Source: Larimichthys crocea
Taxonomy: Eukaryota; Chordata; Actinopteri; Sciaenidae
NCBI RefSeq assembly: GCF_000972845.2
Contig: NC_040016.1
Span: forward strand, 24,298,304-24,362,303
Length of the DNA stretch: 64,000 nt
Direction: 5' to 3'
The notes under the pieces are model-generated. The model was given only the letters and a program-made list of their open reading frames with translations. It was not told where the DNA came from and did not search any database. Positions within the stretch are counted from its first letter, which is position 1, and every line of letters starts with the position of its first letter. A program made the position numbers and the translations under genes. Below, one piece after another: positions 22,206 through 34,500 of the stretch.

Positions 22206-23130
22206 AGGACAAACAACAACAAAACATCATCCAGTAAGGGTCCTTAGGCAAGACCCCTCATGATATATCAGCCTACCTCAGGATAAGTGAACACATAACT
22301 GATAGAGTCATACCGGCTCAGACGTCGCCCGGGTCAACAAGGTCTGCGTCAGTTGCTAGGGGACCAGGGCAAACTGATGAGAAATGGGCTACTGGAACAA
22401 AACACCGATGGACGAGGGCATAAAATACGGAGTTGCTGGAATGCTACTATTCAAGAAATCCCAGAGAGAGGGGATACATGCAGCGGATGTGGGACCATTG
22501 GATACTTCGAAACCCACAATCAAGGCTAACAGAGAAACAGCTATTAGCCCAGTGTTCCAACATCCGTAATCGAAATCTACTATCACAACTAGAGATTAAT
22601 AAAATACAACAACGATGCTACGGCAAGGGGGAGCCAGGACAACAGGTCAGCGGGGAGATGTCATCATCATCCCCACAACCAGAGATTGGGTACCAAGCCC
22701 CAACAGTTACCAACAGCCTTAACACAAGAGCTGCGAAGGAAGATCGTGACCCAACTGGAAACCTGGAGCCCCCGACGAATACTGAAGCTGAGTTGCCAAG
22801 TACCTTCAGAAGACCTATAGTGGATGTGAATGCTGCTCTGAAGACAATCTCCACAAGAACCATCACTGAGACCAACAAGCTGATACACAGTACAGCAACA
22901 GTAATCATGGAGATGCTTGGATACAAGGTGGGCTTGGGATATAACTAACAGTACCCACCACAGAAGAGACGATTAGAGCCCAAGATAAAGGCAGCACGGA
23001 GAGAAGTTAGCTAGCTAGCTAGCTGAACTGCAGAAAGGAGAATAAAGGGGCACCCAGGAAGCACAACTCACTCTTCATACCAGAGGCACTCGAAGCTGCC
23101 AAACAGAGACTAACAGCTCTGGCCACCCGG

Positions 23131-23690
23131 TTGAAGAGATACACCAACGAGGGAGAGGCTAATAGAATAAACAAGTTGTTCTCCACTGAACCAGCTAAGG
23201 TGTACTCTCAATGGCAGGAAAACAACAACCGGTCAGACCCACCAAGAGCTGAGGTGGAAAAATACTGGAAAGACATATGGGAAAGAGAGGCATCACATAA
23301 CACCAATGCCCAATGGTTAGTGGACCTAAGAGTTGACCACAGCAACCTCCCAGAACAAGAACCAGTAACCATCTCAATGGCAGACATCCAAGAAAGAGTG
23401 TCAAAGATGAAGAGCTGGACAGCACCAGGCATGATCCATACGTACTGGCTGAAGAAGCTAACTGCACTCCATGAACGCCTAGCAGCACAGATGAACCAGC
23501 TGCTCAGGGATGGGACCCACCCAGAGTGGCTAACCCAAGGCAGGACAGTCCTAATCATGAAGGACCCCCAGAAAGGACCCATCTCATCCAACTACCGGCC
23601 AATCACCTGTCTCTGCACAACGTGGAAGGCCCTGTCAGGCATCATTGCGGCAAAAATGAGTAAGCATGTGGCTCAATACATGAGGACAGA
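23131..23690 (+). pseudogene. LINE reverse transcriptase, N-terminal half
   Basis: An open frame runs from MKRYTNEGEANRINKLF through WTAPGMIHTYWLKKLTALHE (quoted within limit) to HVAQYM. It ends where the tail of another repeat was inserted. It holds the early polymerase motifs (VLIMKDPQKG, SNYRPITCLCTTWK). Relative to what I remember of the family (APGPDMIH) two residues are missing in WTAPGMIH. Confidence 0.8.
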
Positions 23691-23780
23691 GGGTGTCACT
23701 CCCTGTACAGATTTGTAAAGCCCTCTGAGGCAAATGTACTTTGTGACTTTGGGCTATACAAATAAAATTGATTTGATTTG
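23685..23780 (+). repeat. SINE/LINE tail inserted in the LINE
   Basis: This is the conserved 3' block (GACAGAGGGTGTCACTCC to TTTGATTTG) inside the reverse-transcriptase frame. ATGAG occurs on both sides (23,680-23,684 and 23,781-23,785), a candidate 5-base target-site duplication. Removing the insert restores coding continuity from QYM to SEELAVTP, so the LINE is older than this insertion. Confidence 0.8.
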
Positions 23781-23877
23781 ATGAGTGAGGAATTGGCAGT
23801 GACGCCAGGGGAGCCAAGCACCAGCTACTGGTTGATAGTACAGTCGCCTGAGACTGTAAGAAGAGACAGACCAACCT

Positions 23878-25276
23878 GTGCACCTGCTGGATAGACTACA
23901 AGAAAGCCTACGACTCAATACCGCACACATGGATACAACCCTAGAGGCCAGTTCAAAGCCCATTGCCCAAGTCAACATTAAGTGCGGCATATACCAAGGA
24001 GATGCGCTATCACCACTGCTGTTCTGCATAGGCCTGAACCCCCCCAGTCAGATCATCACGAAGAGCAGGTACGGGTACCGATTCCGTAGTGGGGCAACAA
24101 TCAGCCACCTGCTCTACATGGATGACATCAAGCTGTATGCCAGGAATGAGCGAGAAATAGACTCACTGATCCACACCACCAGGATCTACAGCGATGACAT
24201 AGGGATGTCATTCGGATTGGACAAGTGTGGCCGGATGGTCTCAAAGAGAGGCAAGATGATCCGGACTGAGGGGATTGACCTACCAGAGGGCAACATAGGT
24301 GATATCCAAGACAGCTACAAGTACCTTGGCATCCCACAGGCTAATGGAAACCATGAAGAGGCCACAAGGAAGTCAACCACAGCCAAATACCTCCAGAGAG
24401 TAAGGCAGGTCCTGAAAAGCCAGATGAATGGTAAGAACAAGGTCCAAGCCATCAACATGTACACACTACCAGTCATCAGATACCCCGCCGGCATCATAAA
24501 CTGGCCAAAGGAGGAGATAGAAGCCACAGATATCAAGACTAGAAAGCTCCTCACCATGCATGGAGGGTTCCACCCCAAGTCCAGCACCCTGAGGCTATAC
24601 ACTAAGCGGAAAGAGGGAGAGAGGAAGTGGCTGATATCAAGAAATCCTACCAGTGGCTAGATAATGCAGGACTGACAGACAGCACAGAGGCACTAATCAT
24701 GGCAGCACAGGAACAGGCCATAAGCACAAGAGCCATAGAGGCCAAGATCTACCAGAGTAGATCAGACCCAAGATGCAGATGCAGACTGTGTAAAGAAGCC
24801 CCTGAGACAGTCCAGCACATAGTAGCAGGGTGTAAGATGCTAGCCGGATCAGCGTACATGGAGAGGCACAACCAAGTGGCTGGGATAGTATACAGGAACA
24901 TCTGCAACCAGTATGGAATAGAAGTACCTAAATCCCGATGGGCCATACCACATAAGGTGGCTAAAAACAACAGGGCCATGGTTCTGTGGGACTTCAGCTT
25001 CCAGACTGACAAACAGGTCCTGGCTACCCAACCAGACATAGTGGTGATGGACAAAGAGCAGAAGAGGGTACTGGTGATAGATGTGGCGATCCCAGCTGAC
25101 GCCAACATCAGGAAGAAGGAACATGAGAAACTCGAGAAGTATCAAGGGTTGAAATAGCAGCTGGAACGGATGTGGAAGGTCAAGGGTTGCGTGGTCCCCG
25201 TGGTAGTGGGGGCACTTGGGGGCATAACCCCCAAACTGGGAGAGTGGCTCCAGCAAATCCCAGGAACAAACATCTG
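23878..25276 (+). pseudogene. LINE reverse transcriptase C-terminus, zinc knuckle and endonuclease
   Basis: Two overlapping frames, 23,878-24,660 and 24,627-25,157, continue the LINE protein. The first carries YQGDALSPLLFCIG, LLYMDDIKLYA and GGFHPKSSTLRLYT. The second starts at VADIKKSYQWLDNA in a different register and carries the zinc knuckle and nuclease core. Past the TAG at 25,155 the frame stays coding-like (WKVKGCVVPVVVGALGG, LGEWLQQIPGT) up to about 25,276. Confidence 0.8.
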
Positions 25277-25370
25277 AGGCCTCAGTCCAGAAGAGTGCAG
25301 TCCAGGAACATGAAGATACTGCGCAGAACCCCAAACTCCCAGGCCTCTGGTAGAGGACCCGAGCTTTGAA

Positions 25371-25393
25371 ATTATATATATAATGATATATAT

Positions 25394-25428
<35 letters not shown>

Positions 25429-25456
25429 TATATATATAATATATATATTTATATTA
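25371..25456. repeat. (TA)n microsatellite
   Basis: An 85-base run of TATATA with a few interruptions lies between the LINE and its inverted partial copy. Confidence 0.95.
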
Positions 25457-25458
25457 GC

Positions 25459-25658
25459 CAGGATCTAAAGTCCCACAGAACCTTAGCCCTGTTATTCTCA
25501 ACCACCTTCTGTGGTATGGCCCATCGGGATTTAGGTACTTCTATTCCATACTGGTTGCAGATGTTCCTGTATACTATCCCAGCGACTTGGTTGTGCCTCT
25601 CCATGTACGCTGATCCAGCCAGCATCTTACACCCTGCTACTATGTGCTGGACTGTCAT
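25459..25658 (-). mobile_element. Inverted partial copy of the LINE 3' coding region
   Basis: On the minus strand it reads TVQHIVAGCKMLAGSAYMER through VAGIVYRNICNQYG to ENNRAKVLWDF. This is equivalent to 24,808-25,003 of the LINE with few differences (for example QKVVEN for HKVAKN). Both arms face each other across the (TA)n run. Confidence 0.9.
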
Positions 25659-25659
25659 A

Positions 25660-26290
25660 TAGATATATAATTACCTTATCTGAATTCTAGCACATTCAAC
25701 TAAGTGATCTAACTATACATTTTACAGTAATGACAGTAATGATTACAGTATTCCTCCATACATGAAATTATGAATGTACATATCTAAATAAACAATATTC
25801 TAAAGATTTTGTGCAAATAATTCTCAATTCTCATTGTCTCTTACAGCCATAATTAAGGAGAGTGCTGCATAGTATGTACACTTGATGAATGAATATGACA
25901 ACTATGTCATCCACTATATCTATTTTTGATAAGCAAACCAACCTATAATGTAATAACTTATTACATGTCATGTAATAAATAAGTTATTACATTACATGAA
26001 ATATGAAGTTATCAGTATCGGCCATGAGAAGCAGAAATTTATCGGTTATCAATATCAGTTGAATTTTTTCATATCGTGCATCACTAAACTTATTACATTA
26101 TTGACGTTATTACATTATTGGTTGCTACACAGCCCAATACATGGACACTAGTTTCAACACTGGAGGAAACACTTGAGGAGTACACTAAGAATCATTTCAA
26201 GAGGTGCCACAGACTTACTCTGATAAACACTGAGCCACCAACACCAATCTGTTAAAGTCAGAATTCAAAGTGTGTGAGGACAGGGTGCTT
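25660..26290. other. Intergenic sequence without recognised gene
   Basis: AT-rich. It includes repeated TTATTACAT motifs near 25,940-26,120 and the sentence-like ATCAGTATCGGC...TATCGGTTATCAATATCAG segment typical of a decayed repeat. No coding exon is visible. Confidence 0.5.
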
Positions 26291-26300
26291 TGAAAATAAC

Positions 26301-26306
26301 TTTATT
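26301..26306 (-). terminator. usp48: Candidate poly(A) signal of usp48
   Basis: AATAAA on the minus strand lies about 700 bases beyond the usp48 stop codon. It implies a 3' UTR of roughly that length. Other signals nearby are possible. Confidence 0.4.
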
Positions 26307-27002
26307 GTCCATAAGAAAACAGTGAAAAGAACAGGACATATCACTGCTTGCATTCTCTTGCGAACTTCCAACTCTCAAGGTTTGCACTGCTGAAACTCCT
26401 GCAGGAAATCGGCCTCTATACATACCGTGTAGCTATGTATCTCTAAATGCCACATGGAGTATATGGATATACATTTGCTGTAGAGGTAATAAATGTTCTA
26501 ACATTTAAGAGCAGTTATATTTGTAATACTTAACAATTACTCGTGCATTCTTTTGACAAACCTGAAAACTTTGCAGTGAGAACACAAGCTTCCACATAAT
26601 GGAAAGAAAGAACATTGTCTTGAATTTTTCTTCTGCCATAATTTAAGTCAGAAACAAAGCCCATTTTCTTGAGTAACAGTAGAAGTTAACTGAAGCCAAG
26701 CCTCAGAGTAAAACTGACCCACCTAGCTTCCTCCACCTGTTCTTGTCAGTTCGGCAGAAGCACTACCACAGAGTCCTTCAGAATGATTAGGAAGTTTAAA
26801 TATCAAACGCCAGCTAACCTTATGTAGAGAAAAACAGCGGCTTTGCAACAGAGTCACAGTTTTATCAAAGAAAGCCTACTCAAAACGTAAAAAAACAAAT
26901 TAAAGCACTTATTTATATATGGACACTTGACAAATTCAAGCTTTTTTTAAAATTTCCATCGGTTATCTGTCCAATTCAAGCATAGCTACAGCACAGCTTT
27001 CC

Positions 27003-30000
27003 TCAGTGCCCGAGAAGCCCAGTGCCTGCAGAGAGGGACACAAATGATCGGATCACATCACACTTTCATCAACACAAATCTAAATTCATTTACAAAACAA
27101 TCTGATAATGAATGGTCAAACATTTGGTCGACCTTCAGTGCTTCACAGTTTGGTGAGCTGCTGCTCACAGCTCATGTTTTTCACCAATCCAAACAGAACA
27201 GTGAGGTGGATTCAGTCTATTTATCAGCTTTCTGTAGATAATAGAATAATATGAATTAACATTCAGCGTTCACCATATTAAGTGCTCACCTTTAAATCCC
27301 TCTTCAGGCATCCTCACTGTGAAGGAAGGACTCAGCATGAGAAGACAGTATCATCACAATTGAGCTTTTTTACATCAACATGATGAAGACAACGCCACTT
27401 ACCCTGATAGACATCATCCATTGCAGCGTAGTCTGCTATTGGCTCATCAGCCTGTAATGAAACAATGCAACGAATGTTTGGGATGGAGATGATCTAATGG
27501 GAGTCAACATTAAAGCTGCACAGGTGAAGCTTTCTCTGTTAAACTACCTTAAGACAGATGATGCTTTCAGGGATGACGCCCAGACTGCCCAGTGTGGCCG
27601 AGTCGTCTGTCAGATTCTTTCCATCGATGGAGAGATTCTGGTCGAACGGAGCCACGGAGAAGGCGTGCATAATCTACAGAGTCAGAAGCACAGCAGTAGT
27701 CATTCTATCCATCCGCAACATGTGGCAAACTTGTTTTTCATGTTCCTTTTTAAAGCCTCAGGCTTGTATCTGTACCTGGATTTTCAGCTCTTTAAGTGTC
27801 TGGTTAGCTGAAACAATGAGTGCTTTCTCTCCTCTGAGCTTCCTGTGCCGGGTGCTTCTTCTGATTCCACCTAGTTTGGTCACGTTGGTCACAGGAGGAG
27901 CAGCTGCTGATGCTGTGCTACTGTCACCCAACTTTAGCCGCTTTGCACCGTCTTCTGACTGAAAGAACATAATGTGATTATTAGCTATTAGAGCTGATAA
28001 GAGTTCTACTGCTTTTACGACCACAAACAAAGGAAACTGGTGAAAGAGAAAAAGACAGCTGCACTCAGAGAGCCAAGAAAAAGAGAAAAGCTTTTCCACA
28101 AGGAAACACAAGCAGTCATGTGATTTTTTTTAGGTCAGTAGATACTGTGTGTGTGTGGCAGTGGCTCCACCCTGCTGATGGACTTACTTGACTGAAGTCA
28201 GGATCTCTCTCTCCCTCTTCCTTTGGATGCTCTTCCTTCTCCTCCTCTGCCTCAGAGCTGCTGGCGTTCATTTCCGGAGCTGCCTCCTTTATCATCTGTG
28301 CAGGGGACAAACGTGGAAACAGAAACTTAGTCACATATTAGCCAAAAAAAAAGACAAGCCATTATCTTTTTTGTCATACCCTCTTGTCTTCAATGACTTT
28401 GCGGATGTAGATGGTTGCCTGGGTGTACTCTCTGAGGTCCCTCTGCTGCTGGAAAAGGAAGCTCTCTCTGCACTCCCAACACAGATCTGAACACAAACAC
28501 TCCATATCAATATCAAATCAATTAGAAGCCAAAAAAGGCCAAAGCAGCACTCAAAATGTTTCCAGTATCAAAGTGTTCCTATAATTTAAATGCTCAGATC
28601 CTTTTACATAATCCACCTCATCCAGCTCAGGATATGTTTTATTCACTGTCAAACAGACTCACAGCAGAGAGTGTTTGAAAAAGTATTTCTTTGAGGAGGT
28701 GAAAAAAGTGCATTACAATAAGCATTCTGAAATGGAGCCATGGACATGTGAGCTCTTACGAGGCTGCGTTGTGTACTCAGTGGTGGGACCGGTGGACGTG
28801 GCCTGGTTGAAGCAGTGGATGGAGATTGGCTGGTCTACGATGAAGAGCCTGCTGATCACGTCCCATTCGCTGGGCCAGAGCAGAGCTATACTGTGCAGGA
28901 CAAACAGCACAACATGAGACGACAGCAGTGTCCACTGTGAGGAACACATCAGCTGGTTCTTCACATAACCTGCCCAGTTCAAGTAAAAGCTGCACGTCTT
29001 CGTTTCATTCAGATTGTATTCTGTAAAGAATCAGCCATGAGCTGGTCACACAATGGCCGAGTTCTACTTGTTGTTTAGATCAGAGGGTGAATAAATGAAT
29101 GAAGCATGAGTATCAGAGAGTGGCTGCCTCACTGGGTTCTGGGATATGATGGACAGTCAACTTGAGGAAACAAAAGTTTCAATGAAATAAGCAGAACTCA
29201 CTGTTGTGCATCTCCGTTAATGAGGGAGTCGTAGGTGAACATGAAGCCTCCATGGGGACAGAGCAGCAGAGTGTTGCCCACATTAGACACTGGAGAGGAT
29301 TTAGTGGGTCTCCTACAAAACACAGGTCCACACAGGTGGGAGGTTGATTTTACTGACAGTCATATTCAACATCATTAGAGACTGTCCAGTTCGGAAATCA
29401 AACGGTTAAGCTCAACACAAACTCAAGACTATTACTAATGACACTTGATATTTATGCCAAACTCAGTCCAACTTTATTGTGACAATGACAGCAAACAGTC
29501 ATTTAGAAACAAACATACCTGATGAACTTCCTCCACTCGTCCACAAAGAACAGAGGGACTATGTAAAGAACATCTGTGCCCTGCAGAGACAGACAGGATT
29601 CACCACAATCACTGCTTTCATCTTTATGTATGTATGTATGTATGTATGTATGTATGTATGTATGTATGTATGTGTGTATGTATGTAGTCTTTGTATGTGT
29701 CTGGCTCATTTGCTCTAATCTTCAGTCACTTACAATAAGCTAATGATTCCGCATCCATTATTTCAACATGTTACTGCTGTGAACAGGTTACTTGGCTTTG
29801 TGAGTACCTGAGGCCACTTGGTGAGTGTTGGCCGGTTCTTCTCATGGAAGAGGTTGAGCAGTTGGTTCTTCTGGTCCAGAGCCATCATCTTACTGACCGC
29901 CTCGTTGTCCTTTTCTTCCTGCTCTAATGTCTGGACAACAATGAAACACTTTTATTCACTCTATGATGTGTCACACACACACAAGCCTCTGGTGTGTGTT

Positions 30001-31490
30001 CCACCTTAACGGTTACAATTTTAATGAGGCTCAGAGATGTAAAAATGATGAACAAAAAAGAAGAAATGAAATGTGGTACTGGCTGCCCTCTCACCAGGCA
30101 CTGCTGACATGGCTCTTGGTTCTGGGTGAATTCCGGGGCTTTGGGGAAGTACGCCCTCAGCTTGGTCCAGACTTCAGGTGATACCAGCTTCCGTTCAGTC
30201 TCTAGAATGCTCAGACCTCCTACAGCAGGAACACATTTAACAACCAACATTTGAAACTATGCCTGCATAATGTATTAACAATAAAAACATGCTTCTGCTT
30301 AATAATTGTATGACGTCAGGATCATTGTAGATGCAGCTCATGGGACAGTACCGTGACTGCAGACGATGTCTTCATTGAAGGTCTTCATCTCGTCCTCGTT
30401 GCCCTCTGAGAGCTCTGGGCCAGACTCTACGATCAAACAGTTCATAATGTTGACATTTATGAAACACCATACAGACCAACAAACACTGAATTTAAACAAT
30501 TAAAAAAAAAAAATTGTTGGGCTAGCAGCATGGTTCTAGGGATGACAATGTCATGGACCACCTTGGTCCAGACTAAATCATCTCAAGAACAACTGCTGGG
30601 TGGATTGCCATGAAATTTGGTATCTGATATCTATGTTATATAAGTATATATAAGTTATTTGTCTTAGTTATCAGTGAGTTACAATGAGTAACATATCGTC
30701 GCTGTGGATAGTTTTAGCGGTCAAATCTGGTCATAAATGTACGTGTGTCTTTATATTAGCCGACCAACCTATAAGCACATCAAACCCACATGGGTACAAA
30801 GACATATTCATCCATTAGTGTGCAACCAAAACAGATTTATTAAAATACAACATGTGAAGCACTGCAGTTGTTGTGAGTTCATGCTTCCCCGTGTCATCAG
30901 ACAAGAGGTGCAATGGAGATTTACAGATCAGGTGACGCTCACTGAATACTTTGAATCTGGCTAATCGAAAAGATAATTAGTCGAGAACCAAAATAATCAT
31001 TAGTTGCAGCCTAAACATGATCATATTAACTTCAGTTGATATGACACTGATTCTACACAGAGTGACACAAAGTTCTGCTTCCAGTTTGGCTGACAGATGA
31101 AAAATAAAATGGCTGACACAGAAGGAGAAACAAACTAAGATCAATCACCTTTACTGTTGTTGCTGTGTGGTCCCTGTCCGTTGGTCTGCCCGTTGCTGTG
31201 TTTCGTTTCGTGTTCGTCTTCTTCCAGCTGATCCAACGCCAACTGCCTCCAGCTACGCAGAGATGCTTTGCCCACCCAGTAACCCTCACCACTGACACAC
31301 ACACACACACAGTGATAAATACCCATGATTATACAGAATAATGATTTGTATCCCTCCGTTAAGACTGAGATTTTCTGTTAATGAGGAACTGCTTCATTCT
31401 TCTTGTAAAACACTAATAAATTTCATCAATCTTTAGTCTTTTCAGACATGGAATATGGAACATTTCTGACCCACAACTCTTTGCTGCATG

Positions 31491-31522
<32 letters not shown>

Positions 31523-34500
31523 ACAACAGACAATGACTGTTTATGTATCTCTTGTTTAACAAGTAGGGGTGTCTGATCTCAGAAGAGTATGCAAGACGTG
31601 CAGCTCAGCTGAGTGTGTTTACCTGAGCGTGCGTTTTACCAAGTTGGAGACCTCCTTGTAGTCTTCATTGAGTTGGTTCTTTAGCCGCAGCACCCTGCAT
31701 CGCTGGCTAACACACTCTCTACACAGAGAGGAGCCTGAACAAACAAACAAGTGAAAGATAACCATGGTGGTTTAAGGATCAGTCAGGATTAGAAACACTT
31801 TGAGACAGTGAGCCGTGCTGGATAGAAAAGCCTGTGAATGCAGCAGAGTGTTTGATGATCTTCAGATTTTTTTACAACAGTAAACTGATCATTGGCAAAA
31901 CTTCATCTGTGTAAATATTGAAGTGAAAGAATTAAAACATTCTCAGTTTTGCAGAAGCTCGTGGTCTGAGAGGAGACCACACCCTGTGTTTGACTAACCG
32001 TCCAGTCTTGGCCCTCCGCTGTAGCGCTCGTAGAGGAGCTGAGCAGCTTGGAGGGAAACTCTCTTGGACTCTGCCACCTTATCTGGATGCAGTTTGCCGT
32101 GAGAACACAAAAAGAGTGAGTTGTCGATTTCTTTTGTGGCAGTTGAATCGTCGAGCCACTTCTTCAACCACTCCAGAGGGATAAACTCGTACGGCTCGCC
32201 TGAGGAGGGAAAGCATCGAGAGATATATTAAATCTAGGATTCTTCTGTCTGTATCATCTCTCTCATATCCACATTGAACTGACACTGGAAACTGTTCATA
32301 TCATTCTAATACATAAAATCAAGACACGGTATTACTTAATATATTAAAAATTATCATTACTTTGAGTGTGTTTTAACTTAAAGTCACAACAAACATGTAC
32401 ACTCTCTTTAGTGCTTCTGTTAAGTGGACTGTGGGTGATCAGGGAAAGTTTTTACCGACCGTCTCTTGCAGGTAAAAGCTCGTAGAGCTCCTTCACCTCC
32501 TCATGCTTGGCTTTGCCCTTATCCACACTCTGTTTTCTCATGTCAGCCATCTCACTGCACCACTCCTCAAATTTATGGTTGTCTTGGTCCACCAACCTCT
32601 GAAGGAAGGCTGGCAGCCAGGACAGAGTAAAAAGAAACCATCAGACAAGGCGACATGGACCTGGCTGTATTTTTTTATGATTTAAACCCATTTCTCAGTA
32701 CAAATCTGACTTTGTTCATACAAAGATAAGAGATTATTGCTGCCATCTTTGTTTTGAGTTAATATTGCGTCACTTACCTGGTACCTCGACGTTAGTTCTA
32801 GAGGAATCTGAGCTCTCTTCTTCCTGGACCTTATACACCAGCATGTAGGCGTTTCTGGAGCAGTGGTAGCCTTTACTGCACTTGGGCTTTCGTGTCTGGG
32901 ACTTCACTGTCTCAGCTAAGAAGGAAGAGCAGCAACTTTGAGAAAGTGTTTACATTTACTGACATGCCCCTCAGGTGGGTGAAAGGTAAAATTCTTTGTT
33001 TTACTGAAGCATCGTCATCAGTGTGATGACACAATTCTAAAAATAATAATTTTAGCAGGCCTACAAAATGATGTTTTTTTAAAAAATATATCATTCTACA
33101 AACAATTATACAACTATAATATTTAAGTGTAACACTATGTAAGAAATATAGAACTATACCATGTTCACTTAGTACCACTCACCGATGTCCTCTTCAATGC
33201 CAAGTTGCAGCTTCTTGCCTTCCATCTTCTCTATTTCCTCATCATTGAATTTGTACCAGTCACCAGTACGAGCGTCCTTCACATGGGCAATGTAGTGGCC
33301 TGAATATGCACTGATGCCTCGGTGGATCAGAACGGCACTCAGTTCATAAACACACTTCTGGTCTGGAGAAACAGCCAATCCAAACACAGATATATCAAGA
33401 CTTTATTTATAAAAAAGGCCTGTTTTGACACTGTTGACTATTAAAAATGTCTCTCCTTTACAAAATTCAAAAGGACTTAGTCTTGTCCTTTCACTGAGGA
33501 GAAAGATAAAAAGCAAACATGCTAGTTTGAAGTGAATCGATTAATCAAAAGTGCAGTGTGTGTGTGTTTCATGCTGCTAATACCTTGTTTTCCTTCCAAG
33601 AAAGGCCCCATGTCCAGCTGCTCTGGAAAACTGATGAAGGTGTTGAGCTTCTTCTTGTGGCCTGTTTGTCTGGAAAAGACGACAGTAGACAGTAAACACT
33701 GACGGAATCAGAGTTCATCCAGAGCTTGAACTAAAACAAACTGTCTGTTTGATTTTGGAATATTTAAACAGAGAAGATACTGTCTTGCCAAAGTGATATA
33801 GTCTAGAGTTTTGTGCTCTGCCATTTTTCCTCATAGCAGTACAAAGTGATGGCTGACCTATCAAAGACAAAGCGCATGAGCTGCAGGTTGAGGGTTGGAG
33901 GGAGGCTGTGCAGTCTTATCCTTCGGGTGGCGCTCTGTTTACTCTGACAGCTCTCACAGAAGTAGCGGTTCTCCCCATCCAGCTTTTCCTCCTGCAAGGT
34001 GGAGGGTACACAGCACGTCATTTTCAGATAGTGTTATTTCACTTTGGGACTAAAAATTATTCATTATTAGACATGTAGACTGATCCAAATGATACCTCAA
34101 TCCTGAATCAAGACAGTTTTAGTCTTGTCAGTCTGGTCACGACAGAGTTGTTACTGAGCAAAGACACACGGTCAGGCCTGTGTGTGATTGTGGTTCAACT
34201 GTGGCTCACATTATTCCCATTTCTGCCACACTTAACATCACTTTATAACATAGAGCAGTCCAACATGAAGAACAGTTGCAGTATCATGTTGCATTTGTTT
34301 AGCAAAGCATTGATCCGGGGCTGAAGTGTTCTGCTGGATGTTCAAGTGTTCAGGCAATAGAGATGCGCTCTCCTTGCCTTTGTGCGACGGGGGCAGGTAT
34401 TTGTAAAACTTTTGCAGTGATACATTTGTTTGCACAGTAACGTAGTTGCTTTTGACTGTCATCATCGTATTTAAATCCAGTTTCAGAATAGCATATGCAC

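Larger units (their letters stand above)
22206..25369 (+). mobile_element. RLE-type LINE (R2/R4/HERO-like), decayed
   Basis: This is a non-LTR retrotransposon in sense orientation. An N-terminal frame (22,433-22,948) precedes the reverse transcriptase. Polymerase motifs include SNYRPITCL, YQGDALSPLLFCIG and the catalytic YMDD (about 24,117). After the polymerase there is a zinc knuckle CRLCKEAPETVQHIVAGC (CX2CX8HX4C). Then comes a restriction-like endonuclease core PDIVVMDKEQKRVLVIDVAIP, quoted here as PDIVVMDK and VLVIDVAIP, followed by EKLEKYQG. The order RT, CCHC, PD-(D/E)XK-like nuclease is that of the RLE-bearing LINE clades. Which clade is inference. Defects include frame changes near 22,950, 23,100 and 24,640, an insertion at 23,685, an apparent internal deletion of several tens of codons near 24,620, and TAG after KYQGLK at 25,155. 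It cannot make a full protein. Confidence 0.85.
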
